A DNA stretch of 64,000 nucleotides from Bradyrhizobium erythrophlei (GCF_900129425.1 NZ_LT670817.1:5952001-6016000); one strand, 5' to 3'. Positions 53,621 through 62,377 are shown, counted from the first letter of the stretch. Numbers and translations: made by a program. The notes: generated from the letters alone by a model not told the origin.

Positions 53621-54793
53621 ATGAAACAGCAATTGAGGTTGGCCGGGCTGGCAGTTGCGTTGATTGTCGCCGCTCATGCGGCCGCCGCCCAGGAAAAAAT
53701 CAAGATCGGCGTGATCGTGACCTTGTCCGGACCGGCGGCGGTGCTCGGCCAGCAGGCCCGCGATGGCTTCGCGCTCGCGGTCAGGGATCTCGGCGGCAAG
53801 ATGGCCGGCCGCGATGTTGAACTCGTGGTGGTCGACGACGAACTCAAGCCGGACGCCGCCGTCACTAAGGTCAAGGGCCTGCTCGAGCGCGACAAGGTCG
53901 ACTTCGTGGTCGGGCCGATCTTCTCCAACATCCTGCAGGCGATCCACAAGCCGGTGGTGGACTCCAAAACTTTCCTGGTCAGCCCGAACGCCGGACCGTC
54001 GAGCTACGCCGGCAAGAGCTGCAGCCCGTTTTTCTATGTGACCTCCTATCAGAACGATCAGGTCCACGAGATCCTCGGTAAGGTCGCCCAGGATCGCGGC
54101 TACAAGCGCGTCTACATCCTGGTGCCGAACTATCAGGCCGGCAAGGATTCCGCCGCCGGGTTCAAGCTCGACTACAAGGGTGAAGTCGTCGAAGAGACCT
54201 ACATTCCCCTGAGCACGCTGGATTTCCAGGTTGAACTCTCCAAGATCGCGTCGCTGAAACCGGATGCCGTGTTCACCTTCATGCCCGGCGGCATGGGCGT
54301 CGGCCTCGTGAAGCAATACAAGCAGGCCGGCCTCGCCGATCAAATTCCGGTCCTGTCGGCGTTCACGGTCGATGAATCGACGCTGCCGGCGCAGCAGGAT
54401 GCGGCGGTCGGCATGTTCGGCGGCGCGAACTGGGCGCCCAATCTCGACAATCCACAGAACAAGAAGTTCGTCGCAAGCTACGAGGCTGCCTACAACGGCG
54501 TGCCCGGCACCTATGCCATGCAGGGTTACGATGCGGCCATCCTGATCGACAGCGCGGCCAAGGCGGTCAAGGGCGATCTTTCGAACAAGGAAGCCGTGGC
54601 GGCCGCCTTGAAGAAGGCCGACTTCACTTCGCTGCGCGGCGGTTTCAAATTCAACACCAACGGCTATCCGATTCAGGACTTTTATCTCACCAAGGTCGCA
54701 AAGCGTCCCGACGGCAAATTCCAGACCGAGATCGTCGAGAAGGTGTTCGATAATTACGGCGACCGTTACGCAAAAGACTGCATGGGCAATTAA
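53621..54793 (+). CDS. ABC transporter substrate-binding protein, branched-chain amino acid / aromatic acid type
   Basis: A 390-residue type I receptor with a Sec signal (LAGLAVALIVAAHAAAAQEK). IKIGVIVTLSGPAAVLGQQA, FALAVRDLGGKMAGRDVELV, VVGPIFSNILQAIHKPVV and LVPNYQAGKDSAAGFKLDY follow the LivJ-like pattern. Members near aromatic pathways in Rhodopseudomonas and Bradyrhizobium bind benzoate-type acids, so the ligand may be the pathway's aromatic acid (inference). It diverges from marR across 336 bp containing two candidate operators. No Liv permease or ATPase genes are adjacent. Confidence 0.88.
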   Translation: MKQQLRLAGLAVALIVAAHAAAAQEKIKIGVIVTLSGPAAVLGQQARDGFALAVRDLGGKMAGRDVELVVVDDELKPDAAVTKVKGLLERDKVDFVVGPIFSNILQAIHKPVVDSKTFLVSPNAGPSSYAGKSCSPFFYVTSYQNDQVHEILGKVAQDRGYKRVYILVPNYQAGKDSAAGFKLDYKGEVVEETYIPLSTLDFQVELSKIASLKPDAVFTFMPGGMGVGLVKQYKQAGLADQIPVLSAFTVDESTLPAQQDAAVGMFGGANWAPNLDNPQNKKFVASYEAAYNGVPGTYAMQGYDAAILIDSAAKAVKGDLSNKEAVAAALKKADFTSLRGGFKFNTNGYPIQDFYLTKVAKRPDGKFQTEIVEKVFDNYGDRYAKDCMGN

Positions 54794-54827
54794 TGCGCGG
54801 TCGCTCGAATCACGGCCGTATCTCACG

Positions 54828-54923
54828 TGGCCTCATGGTTCGAGACGCGCGAAGAGGCGCTCCTCACCATGAGGGATCCTGAGGAGCATCGCCAAGCGAT
54901 GCGTCTCGAAGGATGAAGGAAGC
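54828..54923. repeat. Intergenic palindromic repeat, second family, copy F
   Basis: GGCCTCATGGTTCGAGACG at the left and CGTCTCGAAGGATGAAG at the right are the inverse of the ends at 46802-46909. Internal GAGGCGCTCCTCACCATGAG and GCATCGCCAAGCGATGC form the hairpins. It lies between the receptor gene and the first cupin gene and may separate their expression. Confidence 0.8.
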
Positions 54924-54956
54924 CGAATTGCATCAGACAGGGAGGGAAGGAACAAA

Positions 54957-55412
54957 ATGAAAAACGAGATCACCGGCATCACCCGGGCAAACGAGGGCAT
55001 GCAGGGAATTTCCTGGAATATCCTCGGCCAGACCTATGTGCCGAAAAGCTGTACCGACCATTCCTTCTCCTGGCATGCGACGCTGCCGCCGGGCACCTTC
55101 GTGCCGCCGCATATCCATCCGGATCAGGATGAATATCTCTACATGCTCGAAGGCAAACTCGATTTCATGCTGGGCGGCGGCGAGGCCCAGGCGACGCCGG
55201 GCGACCTGATACGTCTCGGCATGGGCGTCCCCCACGGCATCTTCAACAAATCCGACCAGACCGCCAAGGTGCTGTTCTGGGTGTCGCCGACCCAGAGACT
55301 GTACGATCTGTTCTGGGGCCTTCACAACATGAGGGAACAGAGGCCCGAGGATGTCGTGGCGATGGCTGCGGAATACAACGTTCATTTCCTGCCGCCGCCG
55401 CCGGGGGCTTGA
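54957..55412 (+). CDS. Cupin-domain protein (first of two paralogues)
   Basis: A 151-residue single-barrel cupin. Motif 1 provides H52, H54 and E59 (PPHIHPDQDEYLYMLEG), and motif 2 provides H93 (LGMGVPHGIFNKSD). The segments NILGQTYVPK and LFWVSPTQRLYDLF, and the ending VHFLPPPPG, are shared with the cupin at 61894-62343 at identical positions. A GGGAAGGAA ribosome-binding site precedes the start. Cupins of this type may be dioxygenases, isomerases or binding proteins. Location in an aromatic CoA pathway suggests action on a ring-derived intermediate, but no reaction can be assigned. Confidence 0.85.
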   Translation: MKNEITGITRANEGMQGISWNILGQTYVPKSCTDHSFSWHATLPPGTFVPPHIHPDQDEYLYMLEGKLDFMLGGGEAQATPGDLIRLGMGVPHGIFNKSDQTAKVLFWVSPTQRLYDLFWGLHNMREQRPEDVVAMAAEYNVHFLPPPPGA

Positions 55413-56167
55413 CCAACAGCCCGCAGGCGGATTGGAACCGACGTGTCCGCCGTAGCTGCTACGGCGAAGGCGGAAGGCGTAATCCGCCGCTCCAGGCCGA
55501 GCCGCGTGCTGATTTGCCCGACGGGCTTGCTTGCCGATTTCGTGTCCAGCCCCTTTTGAAAAAATATTTCTGATTTTCAGAAGACCCAAATCAGTTGTAT
55601 ATTTCCTGCGTCCCGTCCCACTCAGAGGGGCGGCTCGCGACGTCACGGACGCGGGGCGGGATGCGGTGGACGCGGCGGCGCGCTTGACGGGCGTTGCTTG
55701 CAGCGGACGGCGAAGACGTGTGGTCCTGACACCCCGACGCTGGTGTCAAGTTGGCGGGCAACCGCTGATGACGGTGGCAAGAAAGCCGATCACCGGGGAG
55801 AGCACGGTATAAGCCGTAAACCATTGCGTGCGGGAATGTCGGGTGATTTCCGATGGCTCGCTGTGAATACTCGTGTGCATACTTGCTACCATAGCGCACA
55901 CGAGGCTGCGGGTGCATCGGGCGCCCGGCATTCCCCACGCCCTCTGTTCAAAAGGGCGGATCTTTTTGATAAACCTCGGGCGCATCGCGCCGCGAGATCG
56001 CGAAGGTGTGTCATACCGTCATTGCGAGCGCAGCGAAGCAATCCATGCCGCAACACAAAGAAAGAGTGGATTGCTTCGCTTCGCTCGCAATGACGGTCTC
56101 AGAATCTCGCGCATTCAGCTGTTTGAGAATTGCAACTGATATGACCGTGCCAAAGCCGGGCGCCCTT
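55413..56167. repeat. Fossil of a long interspersed intergenic repeat, followed by a CGTCATTGCGAGCG palindrome
   Basis: From about 55610 to 56010 the plus strand matches, from memory, a sequence scattered through Bradyrhizobium genomes. Broken frames give peptides such as GPDTPTLVSSWR and ARHSPRPLFKRADLF that recur in annotations as spurious proteins. An inverted pair follows: CGTCATTGCGAGCG with CGAAGCAATCCA near 56017-56045, and its reverse complement at 56067-56095. A TTCTGA/TCAGAA dyad is at 55568-55582. No gene is supported here. Confidence 0.6.
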
Positions 56168-56290
56168 TACCTCTCCCCTTGTGGGAGAGGTCGGATCGCA
56201 TCGTCAGATGCGATCCGGGTGAGGGGTTACGGACTATCGATAGATCGCAACCCCTCACCCCAACCCTCTCCCACAAGGGGAGAGGGAGCT
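56168..56290. repeat. Intergenic palindromic repeat, first family, copy D
   Basis: CCTCTCCCCTTGTGGGAGAGG at the left and CCCTCTCCCACAAGGGGAGAGG at the right are hairpins of the first family. GGGTGAGGGGTTACGGACTA and GATCGCAACCCCTCACC match the cores at 22.1 and 36.1 kb. The longer flanks of copies B and C are absent, so it is an internal subset. It lies downstream of the flavin hydroxylase gene and could terminate it. Confidence 0.75.
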
Positions 56291-56359
56291 CACCGCCGTT
56301 TCCGAAACATCGATGATCAATTCTGCGAGCGATTGGCCTTCGTAGCCCGCTTGCAGCGC

Positions 56360-57610
56360 TTACCTCCGCACCGCCGCAAGCCCCGGCACCGCCGCGAAGC
56401 CGGCTTTGCTGGCATAGCCGCGCACGATCGCCTCGCGCTGGGAATAGCTCAGCACGTTCTCGACATTGTCGAAGCCGTCGGGCGCGAGTTGCTCGACCGC
56501 GTCGATCACGCCTTCCGGGCCGCCCCGCCGGTTCGAGCGCACGATCTCCGCCGTCATCGGCAATCGCTTCTGTTCATAGACCACCAGCGCCTGCCGCGGA
56601 TGCTCGGAGCGCGCCAGCGCGTCGGCAAGACATCGTGCATCGAGAATGGCCTGCGACGCGCCGTTCGATCCCACCGGATACATCGGGTGCGCGGCGTCGC
56701 CGAGCAGCGTGACGCGGCCGCTGGACCAATAAGGAAGCGGATCGCGGTCGCAGGTCGGATATTCATAGAATTCGGGCGTCGCCGAAATCAGGCTGGGCAC
56801 GTCGACATGGGGCACCGAAAACCGCGCCACATGCGGCATCAGTTCCTCGCGCTTGCCGGGCCGCGACCAGTCCTCACGACGGGGCGGCGCCGCGTTGCCG
56901 TCACCGACTTTTACCAAGACCGCCCAATTGGTCAGGCGGCTGGCCGGACTAGACCCTTCCGCGATCGGGTAGACCACGACCTTGGCATGCAGGCCGCCGG
57001 CGACGATCATCGAACGGCCGCTCAGGAACGCCGGCCAATCGCGCGCGCCGCGCCACAGCATCAGCCCGTTCCAGCACGGCGGCCCTTCGTCCGGAAACAG
57101 CGTCTCGCGCACCCGCGAATGAATGCCGTCGGCGCCGATCAAAATATCGCCGTGCGCAGTCCTGGTGTGGCTGCCTGCGCGATCGAAGAAATAGGCGGTG
57201 ACGCCGCCCTCGTCCTGGGTGAAGGCGCCGAGCCTGCAGCCGGTGTGGATCGCATCCGGCCCCAGCCGCTCCTCGACAGCGCGGTGAATGACGCTCTGCA
57301 GCCGGCCGCGATGAATCGAAAATTGCGGCACGTCATGACCGGCGTCGATGCCGCGGCATTCGCGCCACACTTCCTGGCCATGGCGATTGAGATAGTAAAG
57401 CACGTCGGTGCGAACAGCGACGTCGTCGAGCTTTTGCAGCAGGCCGAGGCCGGCGAGTTCGCGGATCGCATGCGGCAGCGTATTGATGCCGACGCCGAGT
57501 TCGCGGATGGTATCAGACTGCTCGAACAGTTCACAGCCGATGCCGCGAGCGCGCAGCATCAGCGCCGTGGTCAGGCCTCCGATACCTCCTCCGACGATAA
57601 TCGCCTTCAT
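56360..57610 (-). CDS. FAD-dependent aromatic hydroxylase (flavin-dependent oxidoreductase, group A type)
   Basis: A 416-residue monooxygenase with FAD-binding GGGIGGLTTALMLRARGI at 8-25, the DG motif ILIGADGIHSRVRETLF and the GD motif VTLLGDAAHPMYPVGSNGAS. It belongs to the salicylate/3-hydroxybenzoate hydroxylase-like or PhzS-like group, using NAD(P)H and oxygen. The substrate is probably an aromatic acid or amine feeding this pathway. It lies 54 bp after the monooxygenase/reductase gene on the same strand and is likely co-transcribed. Confidence 0.87.
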   Translation of the reverse strand: MKAIIVGGGIGGLTTALMLRARGIGCELFEQSDTIRELGVGINTLPHAIRELAGLGLLQKLDDVAVRTDVLYYLNRHGQEVWRECRGIDAGHDVPQFSIHRGRLQSVIHRAVEERLGPDAIHTGCRLGAFTQDEGGVTAYFFDRAGSHTRTAHGDILIGADGIHSRVRETLFPDEGPPCWNGLMLWRGARDWPAFLSGRSMIVAGGLHAKVVVYPIAEGSSPASRLTNWAVLVKVGDGNAAPPRREDWSRPGKREELMPHVARFSVPHVDVPSLISATPEFYEYPTCDRDPLPYWSSGRVTLLGDAAHPMYPVGSNGASQAILDARCLADALARSEHPRQALVVYEQKRLPMTAEIVRSNRRGGPEGVIDAVEQLAPDGFDNVENVLSYSQREAIVRGYASKAGFAAVPGLAAVRR

Positions 57611-57664
57611 CGTCCGACTCCACGCAATACCCTAACGCAACGGCCTTTAACGTCGCACAGCGCC

Positions 57665-60013
57665 TCACTCGGCCGCAAGCGGCTTTGTCGCCTCGGCTTT
57701 GAGCTCAGCCCGGGTCTTGGGTTTGGCCTTGATTTTCAGATCGTCGAAATCCTGCCGGTCGCGCACGCTGTTGCGGAAAATCTGCTCCTTGCCCGGCAGA
57801 TATTGCGGCGGGCAGGAAATCTCCGCGCCGTACCAGGCCGCGGCCTTCAGCGTAAACGACGGATCGACCAGATGCGGACGGCCGAGCGCCACCAGATCGG
57901 CGCGGCCGGCGGCGAGAATGGTGTTGACCTGGTCCGCCGTGGTGATGTTGCCGACGCACATGGTCGCGACCCGCGCTTCGTTGCGGACCTGCTCGGAGAA
58001 CGGCGTCTGGAACATTCGGCCATAGATCGGTTGGGCATCGCGCACGGTCTGGCCGGTAGAGACATCGACCAGATCGACGCCGGCCTCGGCGAAGGCGCGC
58101 GCGATCTCGACGGCGTCGTCGCCAGTAATGCCGCCATCGGTCCAGTCGGTGGCGGAGATGCGCACCGACATCGGCTTGTGCGCCGGCCACACCGCCCGCA
58201 ACGCCTCGAACACCTCGATCGGAAAGCGCAGCCGACCCTCGAGCGAGCCGCCATAGGAGTCCGTCCGCTGGTTGGTCAGCGGCGAAATGAAACTCGCGAG
58301 CAGATAGCCGTGGGCGGCGTGCAGCTCCAGCATGTCGAAGCCGCAAGCCTCGCCGCGCACCGCTGCCTGGACGAACGCCGCCTTGACCGCATCCATCGCG
58401 GCGCGGTCCATCTCGCGCGGCACCTGGCTGTCTGGAAAATACGGAATCGGCGATGCCGACACGACGTCCCAGCCGCCGTCCTCCAATGGACGGTCCATGC
58501 CGTCCCACATCAGTTTGGTGGCGCCCTTGCGGCCGGCATGGCCGATCTGCAGGCATATTTTCGCCGCCGAATTGGCGTGCACGAAATCGACAATGCGGCG
58601 CCACGCGGCCTCCTGCTCGTCGTTCCACAGCCCTGTGCAACCGGGCGTGATGCGGGCGTCACGGCTGACACAGGTCATTTCGGTAAACATCAGGCCGGCG
58701 CCGCCGATGGCGCGCGAGCCGTAATGCACCAGGTGGAAATCGCCGGGCACGCCTTCCTTGGCCGAATACATGCACATCGGCGAGACGACCGCGCGGTTAG
58801 CGACCGTCATCTCGCGCAATTTCAACGGCTGGAACATCGGCGCGACGGGCTTCACGACATCGACGTCGAAACCTTGGCTGCGGACCTGCTTCGCAAAGGC
58901 CTTGTCGACCTCGGCGACGAAGTCCGGTGCCCGCAGCGTCAGATTGTCGTAGGTGATCGCCTTGGCGCGGGTCATGACGCCGAACGCAAACTGCACGGGA
59001 TCGAAGTCCCAGAAGCGGTCGACATGCTCGAACCAGACCAGCGAGACGTCGGCGGCGTGCTGGGTCTTCTCGACCTCCTCGCGCCGCCCCTCCTCGTATT
59101 GCTGCAAGGCGGCCTTGACCGTCGGCGCGCGCTGCATGGCGTCCGCCAACGCAATCGCGTCCTCCATGGCGAGCTTGGTGCCGGAGCCGATCGAGAAATG
59201 CGCGGTCGCCTTGGCATCGCCCAGCAGCACCATGTTGTCCTTGACCCAGCGCTTGCTGCGGATCATCGGAAAATTGCGCCACATCGAGCGATTTGTGAGG
59301 AGTTGATGACCTTCGAGGAACCAGCCGAAAATGCCGGCCATACGATCGGCGGACTGCTTCTCGCTCAGGCCCTCGAGCCCGGCGCGCTTGAACGTCGCGG
59401 GGTCGGTTTCGAAGATCCAGGTCGAGCGCCCGGCTTCGTATTGATAGGCGTGGGCGATGAACGGGCCCCACTCGGTCTCCTGAAAAATGAAGGTGAAGGC
59501 GTCGAGCGGTTTGGTCGACCCCATCCAGGCGAATATGTTGGACCGCAGGTCCACCTCGGGCTGGAAATGCTCGATATATTTGTCGCGGAAACGGCTGTTG
59601 ATGCCGTCGGCCAGCACCACCAGGTCGGCATCGGCAAAGCGCGCCTCGTCCTCGATGTCGGTCTCGAACAGCAGGGTGACGCCGAGTTCGCGCGCGCGCT
59701 CCTGCAGGATCAACAGCAGGCTGCGACGCGCGCAACCGCAGAATCCGTTGCCGCCGACGCGGTGCACCGTGCCGCGGAAGTGCACGGCAATATCGTCCCA
59801 GTAGGCGAACTCCTGGGTGATGCGGCGGTAGCTCGGCGCATCGTATTTTTCGAAATTGTCCAGCGTGGCGTCGGAAAACACCACGCCGAAGCCGAAGGTG
59901 TCGTCGGCGCGGTTGCGTTCGTAGACTGTGATCTGGGCCTGCGGCCGCTGCTTTTTCAGCAGTATCGCGGCGTAGAGACCAGCGGGTCCGCCACCGATGA
60001 TCGCGAACTTCAT
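57665..60013 (-). CDS. Aroyl-CoA monooxygenase / old-yellow-enzyme reductase fusion (2-aminobenzoyl-CoA or salicylyl-CoA type)
   Basis: A 782-residue fusion. The first 380 residues are a group A flavin monooxygenase (IIGGGPAGLYAAILLKKQRP, LVVLADGINSRFRDKYI, MVLLGDAKATAHFSIGSGTK). From about 395 onward comes an OYE-like reductase (MFQPLKLREMTVANRAVVSP, CLQIGHAGRKGATKL, DMLELHAAHGYLLASFISPL, RTDSYGGSLEGRLRFP). This layout is known for 2-aminobenzoyl-CoA monooxygenase/reductase of Azoarcus and for salicylyl-CoA 5-hydroxylase. The first hydroxylates and then reduces the ring, ending aromaticity. The nearby CoA ligase and RidA gene favour the aminobenzoyl substrate. A shared 18-bp element lies 36-53 bases upstream of the start. 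Confidence 0.88.
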   Translation of the reverse strand: MKFAIIGGGPAGLYAAILLKKQRPQAQITVYERNRADDTFGFGVVFSDATLDNFEKYDAPSYRRITQEFAYWDDIAVHFRGTVHRVGGNGFCGCARRSLLLILQERARELGVTLLFETDIEDEARFADADLVVLADGINSRFRDKYIEHFQPEVDLRSNIFAWMGSTKPLDAFTFIFQETEWGPFIAHAYQYEAGRSTWIFETDPATFKRAGLEGLSEKQSADRMAGIFGWFLEGHQLLTNRSMWRNFPMIRSKRWVKDNMVLLGDAKATAHFSIGSGTKLAMEDAIALADAMQRAPTVKAALQQYEEGRREEVEKTQHAADVSLVWFEHVDRFWDFDPVQFAFGVMTRAKAITYDNLTLRAPDFVAEVDKAFAKQVRSQGFDVDVVKPVAPMFQPLKLREMTVANRAVVSPMCMYSAKEGVPGDFHLVHYGSRAIGGAGLMFTEMTCVSRDARITPGCTGLWNDEQEAAWRRIVDFVHANSAAKICLQIGHAGRKGATKLMWDGMDRPLEDGGWDVVSASPIPYFPDSQVPREMDRAAMDAVKAAFVQAAVRGEACGFDMLELHAAHGYLLASFISPLTNQRTDSYGGSLEGRLRFPIEVFEALRAVWPAHKPMSVRISATDWTDGGITGDDAVEIARAFAEAGVDLVDVSTGQTVRDAQPIYGRMFQTPFSEQVRNEARVATMCVGNITTADQVNTILAAGRADLVALGRPHLVDPSFTLKAAAWYGAEISCPPQYLPGKEQIFRNSVRDRQDFDDLKIKAKPKTRAELKAEATKPLAAE

Positions 60014-60048
60014 GGAAAGCCTCCGGCGCTTCTATCCGATCATCCTAT

Positions 60049-60066
60049 TATTTTAAGCCTAAAGCA
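60049..60066 (-). promoter_or_regulatory. Candidate MarR operator, site 2 (monooxygenase/reductase promoter)
   Basis: Minus strand reads TGCTTTAGGCTTAAAATA, matching site 4 at 16 of 18 positions. It lies in the 78-bp gap upstream of the monooxygenase/reductase gene. Confidence 0.6.
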
Positions 60067-60091
60067 TTTTCCCGGCAAGCCCGGACCAACC

Positions 60092-60928
60092 TCAATTACC
60101 CTGAAATGCCGGCTTGACCTTGTTCGAAAACGCCTCGAATGCGCGGGCAAAATCCGCGGTCGTCATGCACAGTGCCTGGGCGATCGCCTCGGCCTCGATC
60201 GCCTCCTCCACCGACATCGCCCATTCCATCGCCAGCATCCGCTTGGTCATGGTATTGGCGAAGGTCGGCCCTTCGGTAACCTGCCTGGCGAGAAGCTGCG
60301 CCTGCGACAATACGTGTTCCGGCGCGACGATACGGCTGAAGAATCCCCAGCGCTCGCCCTCCTCCGCGGTCATGAAGCGGCCGGTATAGAGCAGCTCCGA
60401 CGCCCGGGATTGGCCGATGATGCGCGGCAGGATCGCGCAGGCGCCCATGTCGCAGCCGGCAAGTCCGACCTTGTTGAACAGGAATGCGACCTTGGCGCCG
60501 GCAGCCGCCAGCCGCATGTCGGACGCCATGGCGATGATCGCGCCGGCGCCGGCGCAGATGCCCTCGACGGCTGCTATGATCGGCTGCGGACAGGCCCGCA
60601 TCGCCTTGACGAGATCGCCTGTCATGCGGGTGAAGGCTGTGAGGCCCTTGGTATCCATCTGCACCAGCGGGCCGATGATTTCGAACACATCGCCGCCCGA
60701 AGAAAAATTGCCGCCGGCGCCGGATATCACGACAGTCTTGACTTCATCGTCCATCGCGCAGGCCCGAAAGAAATCCGTCAGTTCCCGATAGCTCTCGAAT
60801 GTCAGCGGATTTTTTCGCTCGGGGCGATTCAACGTCACCGTCGCCACGCCATCCACCACGGCCAAAAGAAAATGCCTGGGCGAATAGTCCGCCAATGGCA
60901 GCGTAACGGGATTGGCTGGTGTGCTCAT
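60092..60928 (-). CDS. Enoyl-CoA hydratase family protein with an Asp active-site variant
   Basis: A 278-residue crotonase: VATVTLNRPERKNPLTFESY, the oxyanion strand FSSGGDVFEI and GICAGAGAIIAMASDMRLAA. Neither classical glutamate is present (GAGAI; FLFNKVGLAG). Asp160 in VGLAGCDMGACAILPRIIG sits where dienoyl-CoA isomerase and 4-chlorobenzoyl-CoA dehalogenase keep an active-site Asp. The protein may therefore isomerise or hydrolytically open a ring-derived CoA ester instead of simply hydrating it. It lies between the SDR and monooxygenase/reductase genes on one strand and probably performs a step after dearomatisation. Confidence 0.85.
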   Translation of the reverse strand: MSTPANPVTLPLADYSPRHFLLAVVDGVATVTLNRPERKNPLTFESYRELTDFFRACAMDDEVKTVVISGAGGNFSSGGDVFEIIGPLVQMDTKGLTAFTRMTGDLVKAMRACPQPIIAAVEGICAGAGAIIAMASDMRLAAAGAKVAFLFNKVGLAGCDMGACAILPRIIGQSRASELLYTGRFMTAEEGERWGFFSRIVAPEHVLSQAQLLARQVTEGPTFANTMTKRMLAMEWAMSVEEAIEAEAIAQALCMTTADFARAFEAFSNKVKPAFQGN

Positions 60929-60985
60929 GGGATCTCCCTGGAAGTCTCGTTCGTTGTTGTTCGGTTTAAGCGCAATACCCGCACT

Positions 60986-61747
60986 TCAAACCTCTCCACC
61001 AGCAACCGCGATAGCCTGTCCGGTGATGGAGCCTGCTCCCTCGCCGCACAGCCAAAGCACGGTATCGGCGACTTCCGCGGGCGTCACAAGACGGCCCTGC
61101 GGATTATGCTTCGCGAGTTCGGCGACGGCCTGCTCATGGCTGCGACCGGTTCTTTTCATGATGGTGTCGATGCTGCCGGTCAGAAGGTCAGTATCGGTGA
61201 AGCCGGGACACACGGCATTGACCGTTACACGCGTGCCTGCCAGTTCCAGCGCCAGCGAGCGCACCAGCCCGACCACTGCATGTTTTGCCGCGCTATAGGC
61301 GCTGACATAGGCATAGCCTTTGAGACCGGCGGTCGATGCAACCGCGACAATCCGGCCGTAAGGGCGATCCTTCATCGCGGGCAACACCGCCTGTGCGGCA
61401 TAGACCACGCCCATGAAGTTGACATCCATCATTCGCCGAAACAGCGCCGCATCGGACCTTGCGAACGGCGCGGATTCCGCGGCGCCGGCGTTCGCAATCA
61501 GGATGTCGATCGGCTGCCGCGCCGCAGCTTCCGTAACCGCAGCGTTGATAGCCGCCTGATCCGCGACATCGGCAACGCTTGCGAAGTGCGCGGCGCCGGC
61601 AGCAACCGCGTCATCGAGCGCAGCGCGATTGCGGCCGAGCACGGTGACGGTTACTCCCGCACGGGCAAGCGTGGAGGCGATCTCGCGGCCGATGCCCCGC
61701 CCGCCGCCGGTGACGAGCGCATGCAGGGAATGCGGCAATCCGGACAT
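60986..61747 (-). CDS. SDR-family dehydrogenase, probable 3-hydroxyacyl-CoA dehydrogenase
   Basis: A 253-residue classical SDR with an intact catalytic set: ALVTGGGRGIGREIASTLA, LIANAGAAESAPF, VAVASTAGLKGYAYVSAYSA with S and YSAAK, and NAVCPGFTDTDLL. An NAD-linked beta-oxidation-like step on a ring or ring-opened CoA ester fits the cluster. It heads the minus-strand run (SDR, crotonase, monooxygenase/reductase, hydroxylase). The 61748-61893 gap is shared with the divergent cupin gene and contains one 18-bp element. Confidence 0.88.
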   Translation of the reverse strand: MSGLPHSLHALVTGGGRGIGREIASTLARAGVTVTVLGRNRAALDDAVAAGAAHFASVADVADQAAINAAVTEAAARQPIDILIANAGAAESAPFARSDAALFRRMMDVNFMGVVYAAQAVLPAMKDRPYGRIVAVASTAGLKGYAYVSAYSAAKHAVVGLVRSLALELAGTRVTVNAVCPGFTDTDLLTGSIDTIMKRTGRSHEQAVAELAKHNPQGRLVTPAEVADTVLWLCGEGAGSITGQAIAVAGGEV

Positions 61748-61792
61748 GCGCGGGCCTCCCGGGTGAACTCATCAACGCAGAGGACTTGCGTA

Positions 61793-61810
61793 TATTTTAG
61801 ACTTCAAGCT
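61793..61810 (-). promoter_or_regulatory. Candidate MarR operator, site 3 (SDR / cupin divergent promoter)
   Basis: Minus strand reads AGCTTGAAGTCTAAAATA. It lies between the divergent SDR and cupin genes and could control both. Confidence 0.55.
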
Positions 61811-61893
61811 TTTGCAAGAAACGTCGATGATGCCTGCTTGACAGATGAAGCGCCGCGGGTAGCGTCGACCGGACGGTCAGGAGGATGAGCATC

Positions 61894-62343
61894 ATGGCAG
61901 CGCTCGAAAAAGGCATCACCCGGAATGGAACGGGATATTCCGGCAAGACCTGGAATATCCTTGGCCAGGTGTATTTCCCGAAGGCGGTGACGGACTCCAC
62001 CTTTGCATTTGAAACCAACAGCGATCCGGGCCAGTTTGTCCCGGTTCATGTTCATCCGACCCAGGAGGAATTCATCCTGGTGCAGGACGGCATGCTGGAT
62101 CTGAAACTTGATGGTGTTTGGGCGCAGGCCAAGGCCGGCGATCTGGTTAGGCTGCCGCGCGGCATTCCACACGGCTATTTCAACAAGTCGGACAAGCCGG
62201 CGCGAGCGTTGTTCTGGGTGTCGCCGACGCAAAAGCTCGAAGCGCTGTTCAATCAGCTTCACAATCTGACTGATGTCGCCGAGATTGTTCGCATCTCTGC
62301 CGAACACGAAGTGAACTTCCTGCCGCCCGAGGCCAATGACTGA
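61894..62343 (+). CDS. Cupin-domain protein (second paralogue)
   Basis: A 149-residue cupin, paralogous to 54957-55412. Metal ligands H52, H54, E59 and H93 (VHVHPTQEEFILVQDG, LPRGIPHGYFNKSD) fall at the same positions, and NILGQVYFPK, LFWVSPTQKLEALF and VNFLPPE are shared. I place the start at 61894 because the AGGAGG site directly abuts an earlier ATG at 61885. It is divergent from the SDR and precedes the alpha/beta hydrolase gene. Two such cupins in one pathway suggest related intermediates or a heteromer. Confidence 0.85.
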   Translation: MAALEKGITRNGTGYSGKTWNILGQVYFPKAVTDSTFAFETNSDPGQFVPVHVHPTQEEFILVQDGMLDLKLDGVWAQAKAGDLVRLPRGIPHGYFNKSDKPARALFWVSPTQKLEALFNQLHNLTDVAEIVRISAEHEVNFLPPEAND

Positions 62344-62377
62344 TCGGAAGGGCAAGCCGCGCTCGACGGCCCGCAAC

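Noticed and set aside
56006..61888. A stop-free plus-strand frame of 1960 codons antisense to four genes
   Set aside because: It is the mirror of well-supported minus-strand genes, runs through intergenic repeats, is rich in Arg, His and Gly, and has no family motif or ribosome-binding site. GC-rich codon use commonly removes antisense stops, though the length is remarkable.
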